Shown piece after piece: positions 16,097-23,714 of a stretch of 41,286 bases of DNA. The first letter of the stretch is position 1. Each line of letters starts with the position of its first letter. The translations under genes and the position numbers were made by a program. The stretch comes from Phycisphaerae bacterium (GTDB lineage: Bacteria > Planctomycetota > Phycisphaerae > Sedimentisphaerales > Anaerobacaceae): the NCBI GenBank assembly GCA_028714855.1, contig JAQTLP010000014.1, positions 1 to 41,286 of the forward strand. The letters are read 5' to 3'. The notes under the pieces are model-generated. The model was not told the DNA's origin. It saw nothing but the letters and a program-made list of their open reading frames with translations, and ran no database searches.

Positions 16097-16744
16097 TTGA
16101 GCGTTTTTAACGTCCATAATGTGTTTTTTACCTTTCTCGGTTATCCGATGAGCTACATCGAGCTCTCGGCCACTCTTTTGATTGCTGTTTATGTTCTGCT
16201 TATTACCCGGCGAATCATCTGGGCGTGGCCTTTGGGGCTGGTCGTCTTCTCGCTCTTTGCGGTGCTTTTCTATCAAATCCGTCTCTACTCCGATTTTTTC
16301 GAGCAGTTCTATTACATAGGCAACTGTTTCTACGGCTGGTATAGCTGGAAAAAAGCCAGGGCCGAAAAGAAAGAATTGACGGTAACTTACGCCACAGGCA
16401 AGGCCCGGCTGACAGCCATCCTGATAATAGCGGCAGGGGGGACGATTTTGGGATTTGTTGTGAGCAGGATTCATATATATCTGCCGGCGTTTTTTCCGCA
16501 GCCCGCCTTTTACCCGTATATCGACGCGACTGCCACGGTGATGGGGTTTGTCGCGGCGGCACTTTCGGCCCAGCGGAAAATCGAAAGCTGGCTGCTGTGG
16601 ATTTGCGTCAATACTATTTGCATCGGCTTGTATTACGCGAGGGACGTAAAATTCGTTATGCTCCTTTATGTATTCTTCCTGGCACTGGCAGTCAACGGTT
16701 TGATTACGTGGGGAAGGGAACTGAGACGGGTAAAAGGCAGATAG
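16097..16744 (+). CDS. pnuC: nicotinamide riboside transporter PnuC
   Basis: A 215-aa inner-membrane protein with about seven hydrophobic helices. Family features are the LGLVVFSLFAVLFYQIRLYSDFF-type segment (about residues 50-75), YYIGNCFYGWYSWKK, and WLLWICVNTICIGLYY near 170, the core that binds the ribosyl-nicotinamide substrate. PnuC imports nicotinamide riboside for NAD synthesis by facilitated diffusion. I favour the TTG start at 16097 directly after the pfp stop, because the first residues (VFNVHNVFFTFLG) align with the N-terminus I remember from E. coli PnuC; ATG 16148 is the alternative. No regulatory RNA is visible before it. Confidence 0.85.
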   Translation: MSVFNVHNVFFTFLGYPMSYIELSATLLIAVYVLLITRRIIWAWPLGLVVFSLFAVLFYQIRLYSDFFEQFYYIGNCFYGWYSWKKARAEKKELTVTYATGKARLTAILIIAAGGTILGFVVSRIHIYLPAFFPQPAFYPYIDATATVMGFVAAALSAQRKIESWLLWICVNTICIGLYYARDVKFVMLLYVFFLALAVNGLITWGRELRRVKGR

Positions 16745-17292
16745 TTGTTTTTGAATAGATCCCTCGACTACGCTCGGGACAAGAATTGGCTTTGTTTGGG
16801 TTTGTTTTAACCAAGTGTCCAATTTGAATTTTTCGCTATAACTGGTTGTTTTCATTGGGGTTATACCAAATTTGACTTTGTCCTAAATTGGCTTTGTTTT
16901 GCATAATTTATTCATTTTGATTGATTTTTTCCTTCTGCGCAGAAAATCAGCGCAGCTGCTGAAGGCAGACGAAAAAAAGAAAACAGAATACAGAAGACAG
17001 AATTCAGAAGACAGCAAGTAGCGTAAGCCATGCTGCGCACATAAAAGTCGAAATCATAAACAAACTCCGTTTAGTTTTAAGTTTTTAGTTCTTAGTTTTT
17101 AGTTAGTTAATAATAACTAAATCATTATTTGAATTGGACCTGCTGGACCTGAAACCTTGCCCTGCTGGGCGAATGACGTTCATCTACTGATGAACAGGGG
17201 GTATTTTACCATATTTCTGGCAAAAGTAAAGGAAAAAATTGCTGTTTTGTGTATGCAATTACAAACGGTTTTGATTGAAAAACGAAAGACGG
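16745..17292. other. gene-free stretch with repeat debris
   Basis: About 550 bases without a credible gene. It contains the imperfect palindrome CCCTCGACTACGCTCGGGAC (16761-16780), which resembles a dispersed REP-type element known from many genomes. Tandem-like ACAGAA(T/G)AC-AGAAGACAG repeats occupy about 16982-17015, and TTAGTTTTAAGTTTTTAGTT repeats follow at about 17073-17105. This looks like repeat-rich filler between convergent genes. Confidence 0.5.
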
Positions 17293-19014
17293 TTAGCTTA
17301 CAGATTTTTTCCTATGACCTCTGTTACTGTACTGGCTTAATTTTACTTCAATGGCCCGGACAAGGGCATCAAATGAACTCCTCTTGGCCTCATTAAGAGA
17401 AGCTGTTGGGTTATGCTCTATCATCTCAGCCACTTTACTTTTCAATTCTTGCTTTACACGATCGTTCCAATCCTTGCCCTGTTGAACAAATACATCACGC
17501 ATTCTATCTGACCATTTCTTTGCTGAATGGAATTTTGGTGTGTCCAGTGTAATTCCATATACGTTCTCTACGATCTTTTTGTATATATTGGAATCGTAAA
17601 GATCTTCAATCTCGGCCTCTGTCATTCCTTCACAAGTTGAAAAATTTACATCTGCATCAGTCATAATTCCTTCTATTCTTGCTTTATCGAAGGATTCTTT
17701 ACCACAACTATCGTGATCCAAAAAACAATGGATGAGACACAGAGCATCAGTTATCAAGCTGGCTTTGTATGATAGGTTTGTTCCCCCGTCCAATGTTTCA
17801 ATCGCAAGAGTCTGGTTGTCAAACGCTGATTTAATTTTAGCTGATGCGTGGGAAAGAAGAGCCTTCATGGCAACCTTATCTTCATGGCCTTCGACAAGCA
17901 AAACTAATTCTGCATGGCGGAGGTTGTCGGATGCACGAACACCAAGAATATTTCGAATGTCTTCAACTTTTGTTGCTGGCTGCGCTCTCTGATTGTTAAC
18001 TATAATATTGCTGGAGATATTCATCTTGTCTACAAACAATGGACAGTGTGTTGTGACGACTACTTGGTGTTTCTCGCTTAGTTCATTTAACACGGCGCGG
18101 AGTTCGTGAATTGCTGACGGATGAAGATGTGACTCTGGTTCTTCGATGGCGACGACAAGGTTTTTACCACTTGCCCCCCGCTCAGATGCGTGTCGCATTA
18201 TTGCGAGCGCAGCAAGACTTTGAACTCCATCTCCTTTGTATTCCAGAAGGGTGGGTGTACCATCATCAACCTCTATCTCGCAAGATCTTCGCATTGCTCT
18301 ATATCGTTCTTCCGAAGATATTCCAACGCGAACATTGGAAACAGCGGGCAAAAACTTTACGAGGGTGTCCTTTATAGTTTTTGAGAGAAGATCTAGTACC
18401 GGCTCTTGAATCTTTGCCACCCTCTCAAGTGCTTTTATGTAATCGGGATTATCCTCAACTTTAGCCAGCTCACGTTCTACCATATTCTCCACGACTTTCT
18501 GTGCCGACTCGGCTGTTCGTATGGCAGGAATATGAGTAAAATCAATATGTTCTGAAATGAACGTGCATACTTCTTCATGCTTGGCAGTCAATGCCTTTCC
18601 GCCCTTTCCCTGTTTTAGAACTCTAATCTTCATCTCGCCTTTCGAATTGAAAGATATCCGTACGGGAAGTGTTCCGGTTACATAACTTTTAATTTTTTTC
18701 CAGAACTCGTTTCTTTCATCATCCGACAAATCAAATTCCAATATAATTAAAGACTCACCATTAGGTTGTTCTTTCTGAAGCTGTATCGGGAAATCCCTAT
18801 TCCAATCATAATGGCGGTGACGCCAAGATAATCTTGCTCCTAGGGGTAAACGCCTCCCCATTGTTAATACATCCATCGCAACAACTAATGCTCGAAGAAT
18901 GTTAGATTTTCCTTCATTGTTTGGACCCACTAAGATAGCCTTGTTCCCCACCTTGATCTTATGGGCTTTAGTTATACTCCTATATTTTTCAACAGTGAAA
19001 GCAACGAGCTTCAT
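17293..19014 (-). CDS. OLD-family ATP-dependent endonuclease (AAA ATPase + TOPRIM)
   Basis: The 573-aa protein has an SMC/ABC-like ATPase split over residues 1-340: Walker A GPNNEGKSN at 30-38, a signature-like GDGVQSLAAL near 262, Walker B LVVAIEEPESHLHP near 287, and the H-loop VVTTHCP. A TOPRIM nuclease follows: VLLVEGHEDKVA near 370 (catalytic Glu) and LDHDSCGK near 430 (DxD). This order defines OLD proteins, which protect cells from phages and cut DNA with metal ions. No GajB-like UvrD helicase gene adjoins, so it resembles a stand-alone (class 1) OLD rather than Gabija. It is a solitary gene between convergent pnuC and codirectional ftsY, AT-richer than ftsY. Confidence 0.88.
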   Translation of the reverse strand: MKLVAFTVEKYRSITKAHKIKVGNKAILVGPNNEGKSNILRALVVAMDVLTMGRRLPLGARLSWRHRHYDWNRDFPIQLQKEQPNGESLIILEFDLSDDERNEFWKKIKSYVTGTLPVRISFNSKGEMKIRVLKQGKGGKALTAKHEEVCTFISEHIDFTHIPAIRTAESAQKVVENMVERELAKVEDNPDYIKALERVAKIQEPVLDLLSKTIKDTLVKFLPAVSNVRVGISSEERYRAMRRSCEIEVDDGTPTLLEYKGDGVQSLAALAIMRHASERGASGKNLVVAIEEPESHLHPSAIHELRAVLNELSEKHQVVVTTHCPLFVDKMNISSNIIVNNQRAQPATKVEDIRNILGVRASDNLRHAELVLLVEGHEDKVAMKALLSHASAKIKSAFDNQTLAIETLDGGTNLSYKASLITDALCLIHCFLDHDSCGKESFDKARIEGIMTDADVNFSTCEGMTEAEIEDLYDSNIYKKIVENVYGITLDTPKFHSAKKWSDRMRDVFVQQGKDWNDRVKQELKSKVAEMIEHNPTASLNEAKRSSFDALVRAIEVKLSQYSNRGHRKKSVS

Positions 19015-19105
19015 CTCAAAAATCTCATTTCATAACTCTTTTTTTATTTCCCAATTCTACCCAAATTGTATTCATTTTCAACGACAAAATTTGGGGATGT
19101 TTGGA

Positions 19106-19121
19106 CGAACACATAGGTTCG
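19106..19121. repeat. REP-like palindrome CGAAC-acatag-GTTCG
   Basis: CGAAC (19106-19110) and GTTCG (19117-19121) form a short hairpin within GGACGAACACATAGGTTCGC followed by CCCTAC, a dispersed palindromic element type seen in many bacteria. It lies just downstream of ftsY. Confidence 0.45.
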
Positions 19122-19128
19122 CCCCTAC

Positions 19129-20052
19129 CTATGCGAATAATGCTTCGGTGAAGGTGTCGGGGTCGAATTCGGCGATGTCGGATGGTTTTTCGCCGAGGCC
19201 GACGAATTTGACGGGGATATCAAGCTGGTCTTTGATGGCGATAACGATTCCGCCGCGGGCGGTGCCGTCGAGCTTAGCGAGGAATATGCCTGTAACGTCG
19301 ATTGCCTGGGTGAACATTTTTGCCTGCGCGATTGCGTTCTGGCCTGTGGTTGCGTCGAGAATCAATAAGACTTCATTGGGTGCGCCGGGGATTTTGCGGG
19401 CGACGATATCGCGGATTTTAGTCAGTTCTCTCATCAGGTCTTTTTGCGTATGCAGCCGGCCAGCGGTATCTAAAATCAGAAAATCCACGCCTCTTGCGAC
19501 GGCGGCTTCGCAGGCGTCGAAGGCGACGGCGGCTGGGTCGGCTCCGCTTTTGTGTTTGACGATTTGCACGCCGATGCGCTCGGCCCAGATTGATAATTGC
19601 TCTACCGCGGCGGCACGGAAGGTGTCGCAGGCGGCGACGATGACTTTTTTATTGTTCTGGCTTAAGACGTATGCAAGTTTGGCAATACTGGTAGTTTTGC
19701 CGGAGCCGTTGACGCCGGCGATTAAGATTACCGTAGGGCCGGTCGAGGCCATTCGCAGTTGTCTATCCTGATGGGGCCAGTAGTTTTTGATATGCTCTTT
19801 GAGAAAGGGAATAATATCGTCGGTGGTTGCGATTTGTTTGCTGCCGTAAGCCGTCCGCAGGTCTGATATGAGCTTGTCGGTAGTTTCCACGCCGATGTCG
19901 TCGCTGATTAGGGTTTTTTCAAGCTCATCGAGCAGAGAGTCATCGATATTTCTGCTTAGTTTCAAAACCTGCGAAAGGGAGGAGCTGATTTTATCCCGCG
20001 TTTTGCTTAATCTGTCTTTGAAAAACTGGACGGTTTTAGAGAAGATTGCCAT
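19129..20052 (-). CDS. ftsY: signal recognition particle receptor FtsY
   Basis: A 307-aa NG-domain GTPase. The helical N domain covers residues 1-95, with DDSLLDELEKTLISDDIGVET as the conserved ALLEADV-like part. The G domain has GVNGSGKTTSIAKLA near 113, ACDTFRAAAVEQL near 138, LDTAGRLHTQ near 196, and TKLDGTARGG near 253 here as AKLDGTARGG. FtsY docks ribosome-SRP complexes to the membrane translocon through reciprocal GTP hydrolysis with Ffh. There is no long acidic A domain, only a short amphipathic start (MAIFSKTVQFFKDRL) that may touch the membrane. It is divergent from dnaA. Confidence 0.96.
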   Translation of the reverse strand: MAIFSKTVQFFKDRLSKTRDKISSSLSQVLKLSRNIDDSLLDELEKTLISDDIGVETTDKLISDLRTAYGSKQIATTDDIIPFLKEHIKNYWPHQDRQLRMASTGPTVILIAGVNGSGKTTSIAKLAYVLSQNNKKVIVAACDTFRAAAVEQLSIWAERIGVQIVKHKSGADPAAVAFDACEAAVARGVDFLILDTAGRLHTQKDLMRELTKIRDIVARKIPGAPNEVLLILDATTGQNAIAQAKMFTQAIDVTGIFLAKLDGTARGGIVIAIKDQLDIPVKFVGLGEKPSDIAEFDPDTFTEALFA

Positions 20053-20421
20053 AGTTTAGTCAAAAATCCCAAGCACTAAATCCGAAATCCCAAACAATAT
20101 CAAGTTACCAAGATTCAAATGTTCAAAATAAAAAACTGGATTCCCGCCTTCACGGCGGAGACAATTGCAAAGTTTCGCAGAAACGAGGGGGAATTTCAAG
20201 GGTTTCTATACTTTTTGTCACAAGACGGACAATTTTCTTTGACAAAAGGCGGGATTAAGGTTAGATTTTCATTAACACTTGGCGCAAGCCACCGGGTAAG
20301 GCTTTGTTCAATCACAGAGGGTGATGCGATTCAGCCTTATGAGGAATTTTTGGCAGGGATGGTTTAGGCAGATAGCCGCTGTTTTCACAGGGTAGCGATT
20401 TAGAAAGGAGTGGAGCTGAGT
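20053..20421. other. ftsY-dnaA divergent region with REP-like copy 3
   Basis: Holds a degenerate REP-like element (ATTCCCGCC-ttcac-GGCGG, 20140-20158), the dnaA promoter at 20239-20267, and the dnaA ribosome-binding site. An 82-residue open frame at 20119-20367 begins in the REP element (translated WIPAF) and overlaps the promoter; I do not accept it as a gene. I found no exact DnaA boxes (TTATCCACA) here. Confidence 0.5.
20239..20267 (+). promoter_or_regulatory. candidate dnaA promoter
   Basis: Perfect -35 TTGACA (20239-20244), 17-base spacer and TAGATT (20262-20267). It lies about 150 bases before dnaA. Confidence 0.5.
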
Positions 20422-21741
20422 TTGGCAACGAGGGAAGTTGAAAATATTTTCGCTGATATACTCGAACGAGCAAAAGCGCTTGACCCTGTCAATACCCGCA
20501 CTTGGTTCGATAAGCTGACAGTTCTGCACCTGGACGGCGGCTCACTTGAGATTAACTGTCCTGATGAGGCCACGGTGCAGTTTTTACGCGATAACTGCAA
20601 AGGCAGTTTCACCCGCGCAGCCCAGCAGATAACAGGCCATCTTGTTGCGGTAGATTTCAGTGTCGAAGAGAAAAGAAGCTTTTTGCGCCGGTCCCGCCGG
20701 CGTGAGGGCGGACCTAACCTGCATCCCGATTATACGTTCGATAATTTCGTAGTAGGGCCGAGCAACCGCCTTGCCCACGCAAGCTGTGTCGCGGTAAGCC
20801 AGTCGCCGGGCAATACTTATAATCCGCTTTTTCTTTACGGCAACGCCGGTTTGGGCAAAACGCACCTTTTGCACGCTGTCTGCGGCGAAACCAAGCGGAA
20901 ATCCGATAAGAAGGTAATTCAATTCGTAAGCTGCGAGGATTTTGTCAACAGGTTCATCAGGGCGATAGAAGAAGGAAACCTGGCGGGTTTTCAGAGCCAG
21001 TTTCGCACTGTTGATATGCTGGTTATAGATGATATTCAGTTTTTGCGTGAGCGGGAGCAAAGCCAGGAAGAATTTTTCCACACTTTTAACAGCATTTACA
21101 GCAACGGCAAACAAATCATACTCAGCGCCGACTGTCCGCCCAGCAATATTCCATCATTGGAAGAGCGGCTTATCAGCAGGTTTAACTGGGGACTGGTTGC
21201 GAGGATTGATGCGCCGAGCTATGAGACGAGAGTCGCAATCGTCCAGAAGAAAGCCCATCTTCGGGGCCTGAGTATCAGCGACGAAATAGCAGAATATATC
21301 GCCCGCAAGGTGCATGCAAATATCAGGGAACTGGAGGGGGCACTTACAACCATTTACGCTGTAGCGACCACTACCGGCGAGCAAATCACCTTAGAAATGG
21401 CCCAGAGGGCATTGAAGGGCCAAATTGAATCAGCTCCCCGACATATAAATATTACGGATATTATCGACGTGGTAACCTCTCATTTTGATGTTCGGCTCGC
21501 AGATTTGCAGAGCAAAAAGCGCAGCCAAAGTATAGCTGAGCCGCGTCAGATTTGTATGTATTTAGCGAGGAACCTGACGAAGCACAGCCTCGAGGAAATC
21601 GGCGGTCATTTGGGCGGCCGAGACCATACGACCGTTATGCACGCCTGCAGCAAGATAGGTGAGGCCAGCAACAGTGACCCCCAGATGCACTCACTTCTGA
21701 ACGAACTGACAAAACAAATCACGCAAGCACCGCAAGCTTGA
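20422..21741 (+). CDS. dnaA: chromosomal replication initiator DnaA
   Basis: A 439-aa protein from TTG 20422. Domain I (about 1-85), a short linker, then AAA+ domain III: LHPDYTFDNFVVGPSN, Walker A GNAGLGKTHLLHA near 147, Walker B MLVIDDIQFL near 205, and sensor-2 NIRELEGALT near 300. Domain IV carries the DNA-binding signature: RQICMYLARNLTKHSLEEIGGHLGGRDHTTVMHA near 385-418. It melts the origin. The start is uncertain: GTG 20410 is also in frame, but AAAGGAG at 20404-20410 and GGAG at 20412-20415 favour TTG 20422. A bidirectional terminator follows. The gene next door is ftsY rather than dnaN, so a full oriC arrangement is not seen. Confidence 0.93.
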   Translation: MATREVENIFADILERAKALDPVNTRTWFDKLTVLHLDGGSLEINCPDEATVQFLRDNCKGSFTRAAQQITGHLVAVDFSVEEKRSFLRRSRRREGGPNLHPDYTFDNFVVGPSNRLAHASCVAVSQSPGNTYNPLFLYGNAGLGKTHLLHAVCGETKRKSDKKVIQFVSCEDFVNRFIRAIEEGNLAGFQSQFRTVDMLVIDDIQFLREREQSQEEFFHTFNSIYSNGKQIILSADCPPSNIPSLEERLISRFNWGLVARIDAPSYETRVAIVQKKAHLRGLSISDEIAEYIARKVHANIRELEGALTTIYAVATTTGEQITLEMAQRALKGQIESAPRHINITDIIDVVTSHFDVRLADLQSKKRSQSIAEPRQICMYLARNLTKHSLEEIGGHLGGRDHTTVMHACSKIGEASNSDPQMHSLLNELTKQITQAPQA

Positions 21742-21791
21742 ATGCAGTTAAGCGGAGAACTTCTCTGTTGAACCCATGCGGGAGCAAATAA

Positions 21792-21827
21792 AAAAGGCTG
21801 TGAGGTTTGGTTTTCTCACAGCCTTTT
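21792..21827. terminator. bidirectional terminator between dnaA and a PEP-CTERM gene
   Basis: AAAAGGCTGTGAG (21792-21804) pairs perfectly with CTCACAGCCTTTT (21815-21827) over a 10-base loop, with A and T runs on both flanks. It serves convergent dnaA and the 232-aa PEP-CTERM gene. Its stem resembles the terminators at 26647 and 27958. Confidence 0.85.
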
Positions 21828-21850
21828 GATTTACAAACTGAAATCAGGAT

Positions 21851-22549
21851 TTATGCCCTGCGTTTTCTAATCAAAGCCAGTCCGCCAAACCCAAGCAGAA
21901 CTAACGTCATCGGCTCCGGTACAACCTGACTCTGGTCTGCAAAAATAGTTATAGTCAAACCGTTGGCCGCATTATAATTATCTGTCAGATAATCTGATAT
22001 GTCAGTACCGCCATCGAGTGAGACATCACTATCAAGACCGGCAACATTATCGCTGCCCCAGGATAACGAAACTCCATAGAGGTCGGACCAATCCGGATTG
22101 ACTTCGACATTTGAAATGGCCACCCAGGCCTTACCATCCAGAGCGCCGAATCCTGTTCTTCCTTCCCAGTATTTACCACCGAAGCCGCCGCCGGAATCCA
22201 TACCGCCGCTGATTTTTATAGACCAGTTGGTATCCGAGACATTCCAGTCGTAAAGCTCGACTGACCAGCTACCGCCGACGAGGTCAAACCTTGCTCTTGT
22301 CGGGGCGGTTGCAGAATCATAACGGTTCCAGCCACAGTCAACTATGGTACTGTTAAATAAGTAGGCACTGGTGTCCGTTAAAGTAATGCTTGCATCACCG
22401 CCGCTCCAAATCAAACTGCCGGTACCCGCATTATAATTGGCGCTAGCACCCGTTGTGTAATTGATTTGGACATTGTCAACGGGAGCGGCAAACGCAGACA
22501 AGGGAAGCAAAACCAAACACACAATCAATAGTACAACAAATCTTTTCAT
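21851..22549 (-). CDS. PEP-CTERM sorting domain protein (232 aa)
   Basis: A signal peptide (MKRFVVLLIVCLVLLPLSAFA, cleavage near 21) precedes a beta-rich domain of about 180 residues with many Gly, Asp, Ser and Trp. The C-terminus, VPEPMTLVLLGFGGLALIRKRRA, is a textbook PEP-CTERM: PEP, one hydrophobic helix, basic tail. Exosortase cuts such signals and attaches proteins to the surface or extracellular matrix. AGGAGGAGTGAA precedes the ATG. It starts 38 bases after the end of the next PEP-CTERM gene upstream, so they probably form one operon. The main domain is not recognised. Confidence 0.85.
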   Translation of the reverse strand: MKRFVVLLIVCLVLLPLSAFAAPVDNVQINYTTGASANYNAGTGSLIWSGGDASITLTDTSAYLFNSTIVDCGWNRYDSATAPTRARFDLVGGSWSVELYDWNVSDTNWSIKISGGMDSGGGFGGKYWEGRTGFGALDGKAWVAISNVEVNPDWSDLYGVSLSWGSDNVAGLDSDVSLDGGTDISDYLTDNYNAANGLTITIFADQSQVVPEPMTLVLLGFGGLALIRKRRA

Positions 22550-22587
22550 TTCACTCCTCCTAAAAAAAGTACGAACGTTTTATAACA

Positions 22588-23343
22588 CTATCTTATTTTC
22601 TTCCGAATAAATAATGTACCGCCGACCAACAAGAGTAAACTTGCAGGTTCGGGTATTCCCGTGAACTTAATATTTGAAATGCCCGAATGGGCGAAGTCTC
22701 CCGTTACAAAATTATTTGCCGAGGCGGTTTTAAGTGAAAGGTCCATCTTGGGGCCGGTCATAACAAGCGTATCGCCATTGGAAAGCAAAATCCCTGATGC
22801 CACACCAATGCTTCCCGGTACAAAATCCAGAAACAACGTTTTGTCAAATCGTCCTTCTTCGCCGAGAGTTTCCTGGAAAAACCAGCGGTCTTCACCGGTG
22901 GCGAGGGGGTCTTCATACAAAGGAACAAGAGTAGCCTCGAGGATCTGTTTGGCTGAAGTGCCGATTCCGCCATACACCCAAGTCGTACCTTTTCTTATTC
23001 CTCCTGTGATTCTTACGGTAACGCTTCCCTCGAAATAACCGGCTGCCCGGGTGGTGGACGAAACGTCTCGTTCAAGGTTCGGTAGAAATTCAAGTTTACC
23101 CAGAATGCTGGCATAAGAACCTGTATAGTCAAAAACATATAAACTGGCCAAGCTAATTGTGTCCGGGTTAAAATCAATGTGACCTGCACCGTCCGCATAT
23201 CGATACCAGGGTTCAGTCCCCATAAAACTCAAATCCATCTTGTCAACATGAAGAGTCGTAGCCGAGGAAGGAAAAGAGAAAAGAAGAACAAACACTACCC
23301 CCGCCAACAGATTTCGTACCGTTACTCCCTTTACGTTTCTCAT
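22588..23343 (-). CDS. PEP-CTERM sorting domain protein (251 aa)
   Basis: The start at ATG 23343 is chosen because AAGGAGGAGACGTGAG precedes it and a signal peptide follows (VRNLLAGVVFVLLFSFPSSATT). An open frame reaches back to 23481 but runs through non-coding leader. The mature domain is unrecognised, and the C-terminus GIPEPASLLLLVGGTLFIRKKIR is a PEP-CTERM signal. It is the first gene of a two-gene unit with the 232-aa PEP-CTERM gene and is transcribed from the promoter at 23605-23634 through a leader of roughly 250 bases. Confidence 0.82.
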   Translation of the reverse strand: MRNVKGVTVRNLLAGVVFVLLFSFPSSATTLHVDKMDLSFMGTEPWYRYADGAGHIDFNPDTISLASLYVFDYTGSYASILGKLEFLPNLERDVSSTTRAAGYFEGSVTVRITGGIRKGTTWVYGGIGTSAKQILEATLVPLYEDPLATGEDRWFFQETLGEEGRFDKTLFLDFVPGSIGVASGILLSNGDTLVMTGPKMDLSLKTASANNFVTGDFAHSGISNIKFTGIPEPASLLLLVGGTLFIRKKIR

Positions 23344-23598
23344 CTCACGTCTCCTCCTTGCGTTTATCCAAACCCTTACAGCACGTTCGGAAACAAAGCC
23401 TCTTTTTGCCCAGCCACCGTTTTGAGTGGTCTTGTCTTCCAAGAGGGCAGACCGTGCCATAGCAAACGCGCCGCCTAACAAAACGTATACTCTCTTTACT
23501 CTTTCCTTTGCGGGGCCGTACTAACTGAGACCCTCTTCATAACTAATTTTGTGGTGGAGTGAAGGCATGCTTCTCTCTGTTCACCACCTCTTCCTTAA
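23344..23598 (-). promoter_or_regulatory. long 5' leader of the 251-aa PEP-CTERM gene
   Basis: On the minus strand the leader begins with GGTGGTGAACAGAGAG, which can pair with the later TTCACTCCACCAC to form a hairpin (23552-23590). This part, and the later CGCAAAGGAAAGAG, match the leader of the gene at 28019-28792. After the point where that gene has its ATG, this leader continues for about 140 bases and contains a CCAC/GTGG hairpin before the real start. It could be a structured regulatory RNA or a leader with a decayed earlier start. I cannot match it to a known riboswitch. Confidence 0.4.
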
Positions 23599-23604
23599 CC
23601 ACTA

Positions 23605-23634
23605 TCCTAAATCAAAAGTAGCAGTAAAGTCAAC
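23605..23634 (-). promoter_or_regulatory. promoter of the PEP-CTERM pair (TTGACT type)
   Basis: On the minus strand: TTGACT (23629-23634), 18-base spacer, TAGGAT (23605-23610), with a T/A-rich stretch upstream. TTGACTTTACT is identical to the corresponding bases at 28918-28928. Confidence 0.55.
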
Positions 23635-23714
23635 AGAAAAAGGTAAAAAACATGCGTTTTTTTAAATTTTTCCATATTTTTATGTTACCTTGATTTTTGG
23701 TCTAAAAATCGGCA

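Noticed and set aside
15530-16855. 441-residue minus-strand open frame
   Set aside because: It lies antisense to pfp and pnuC, which have clear families; its composition is that of a shadow frame.
20119-20367. 82-residue frame before dnaA
   Set aside because: Begins in a REP-like element and covers the dnaA promoter; no protein features.
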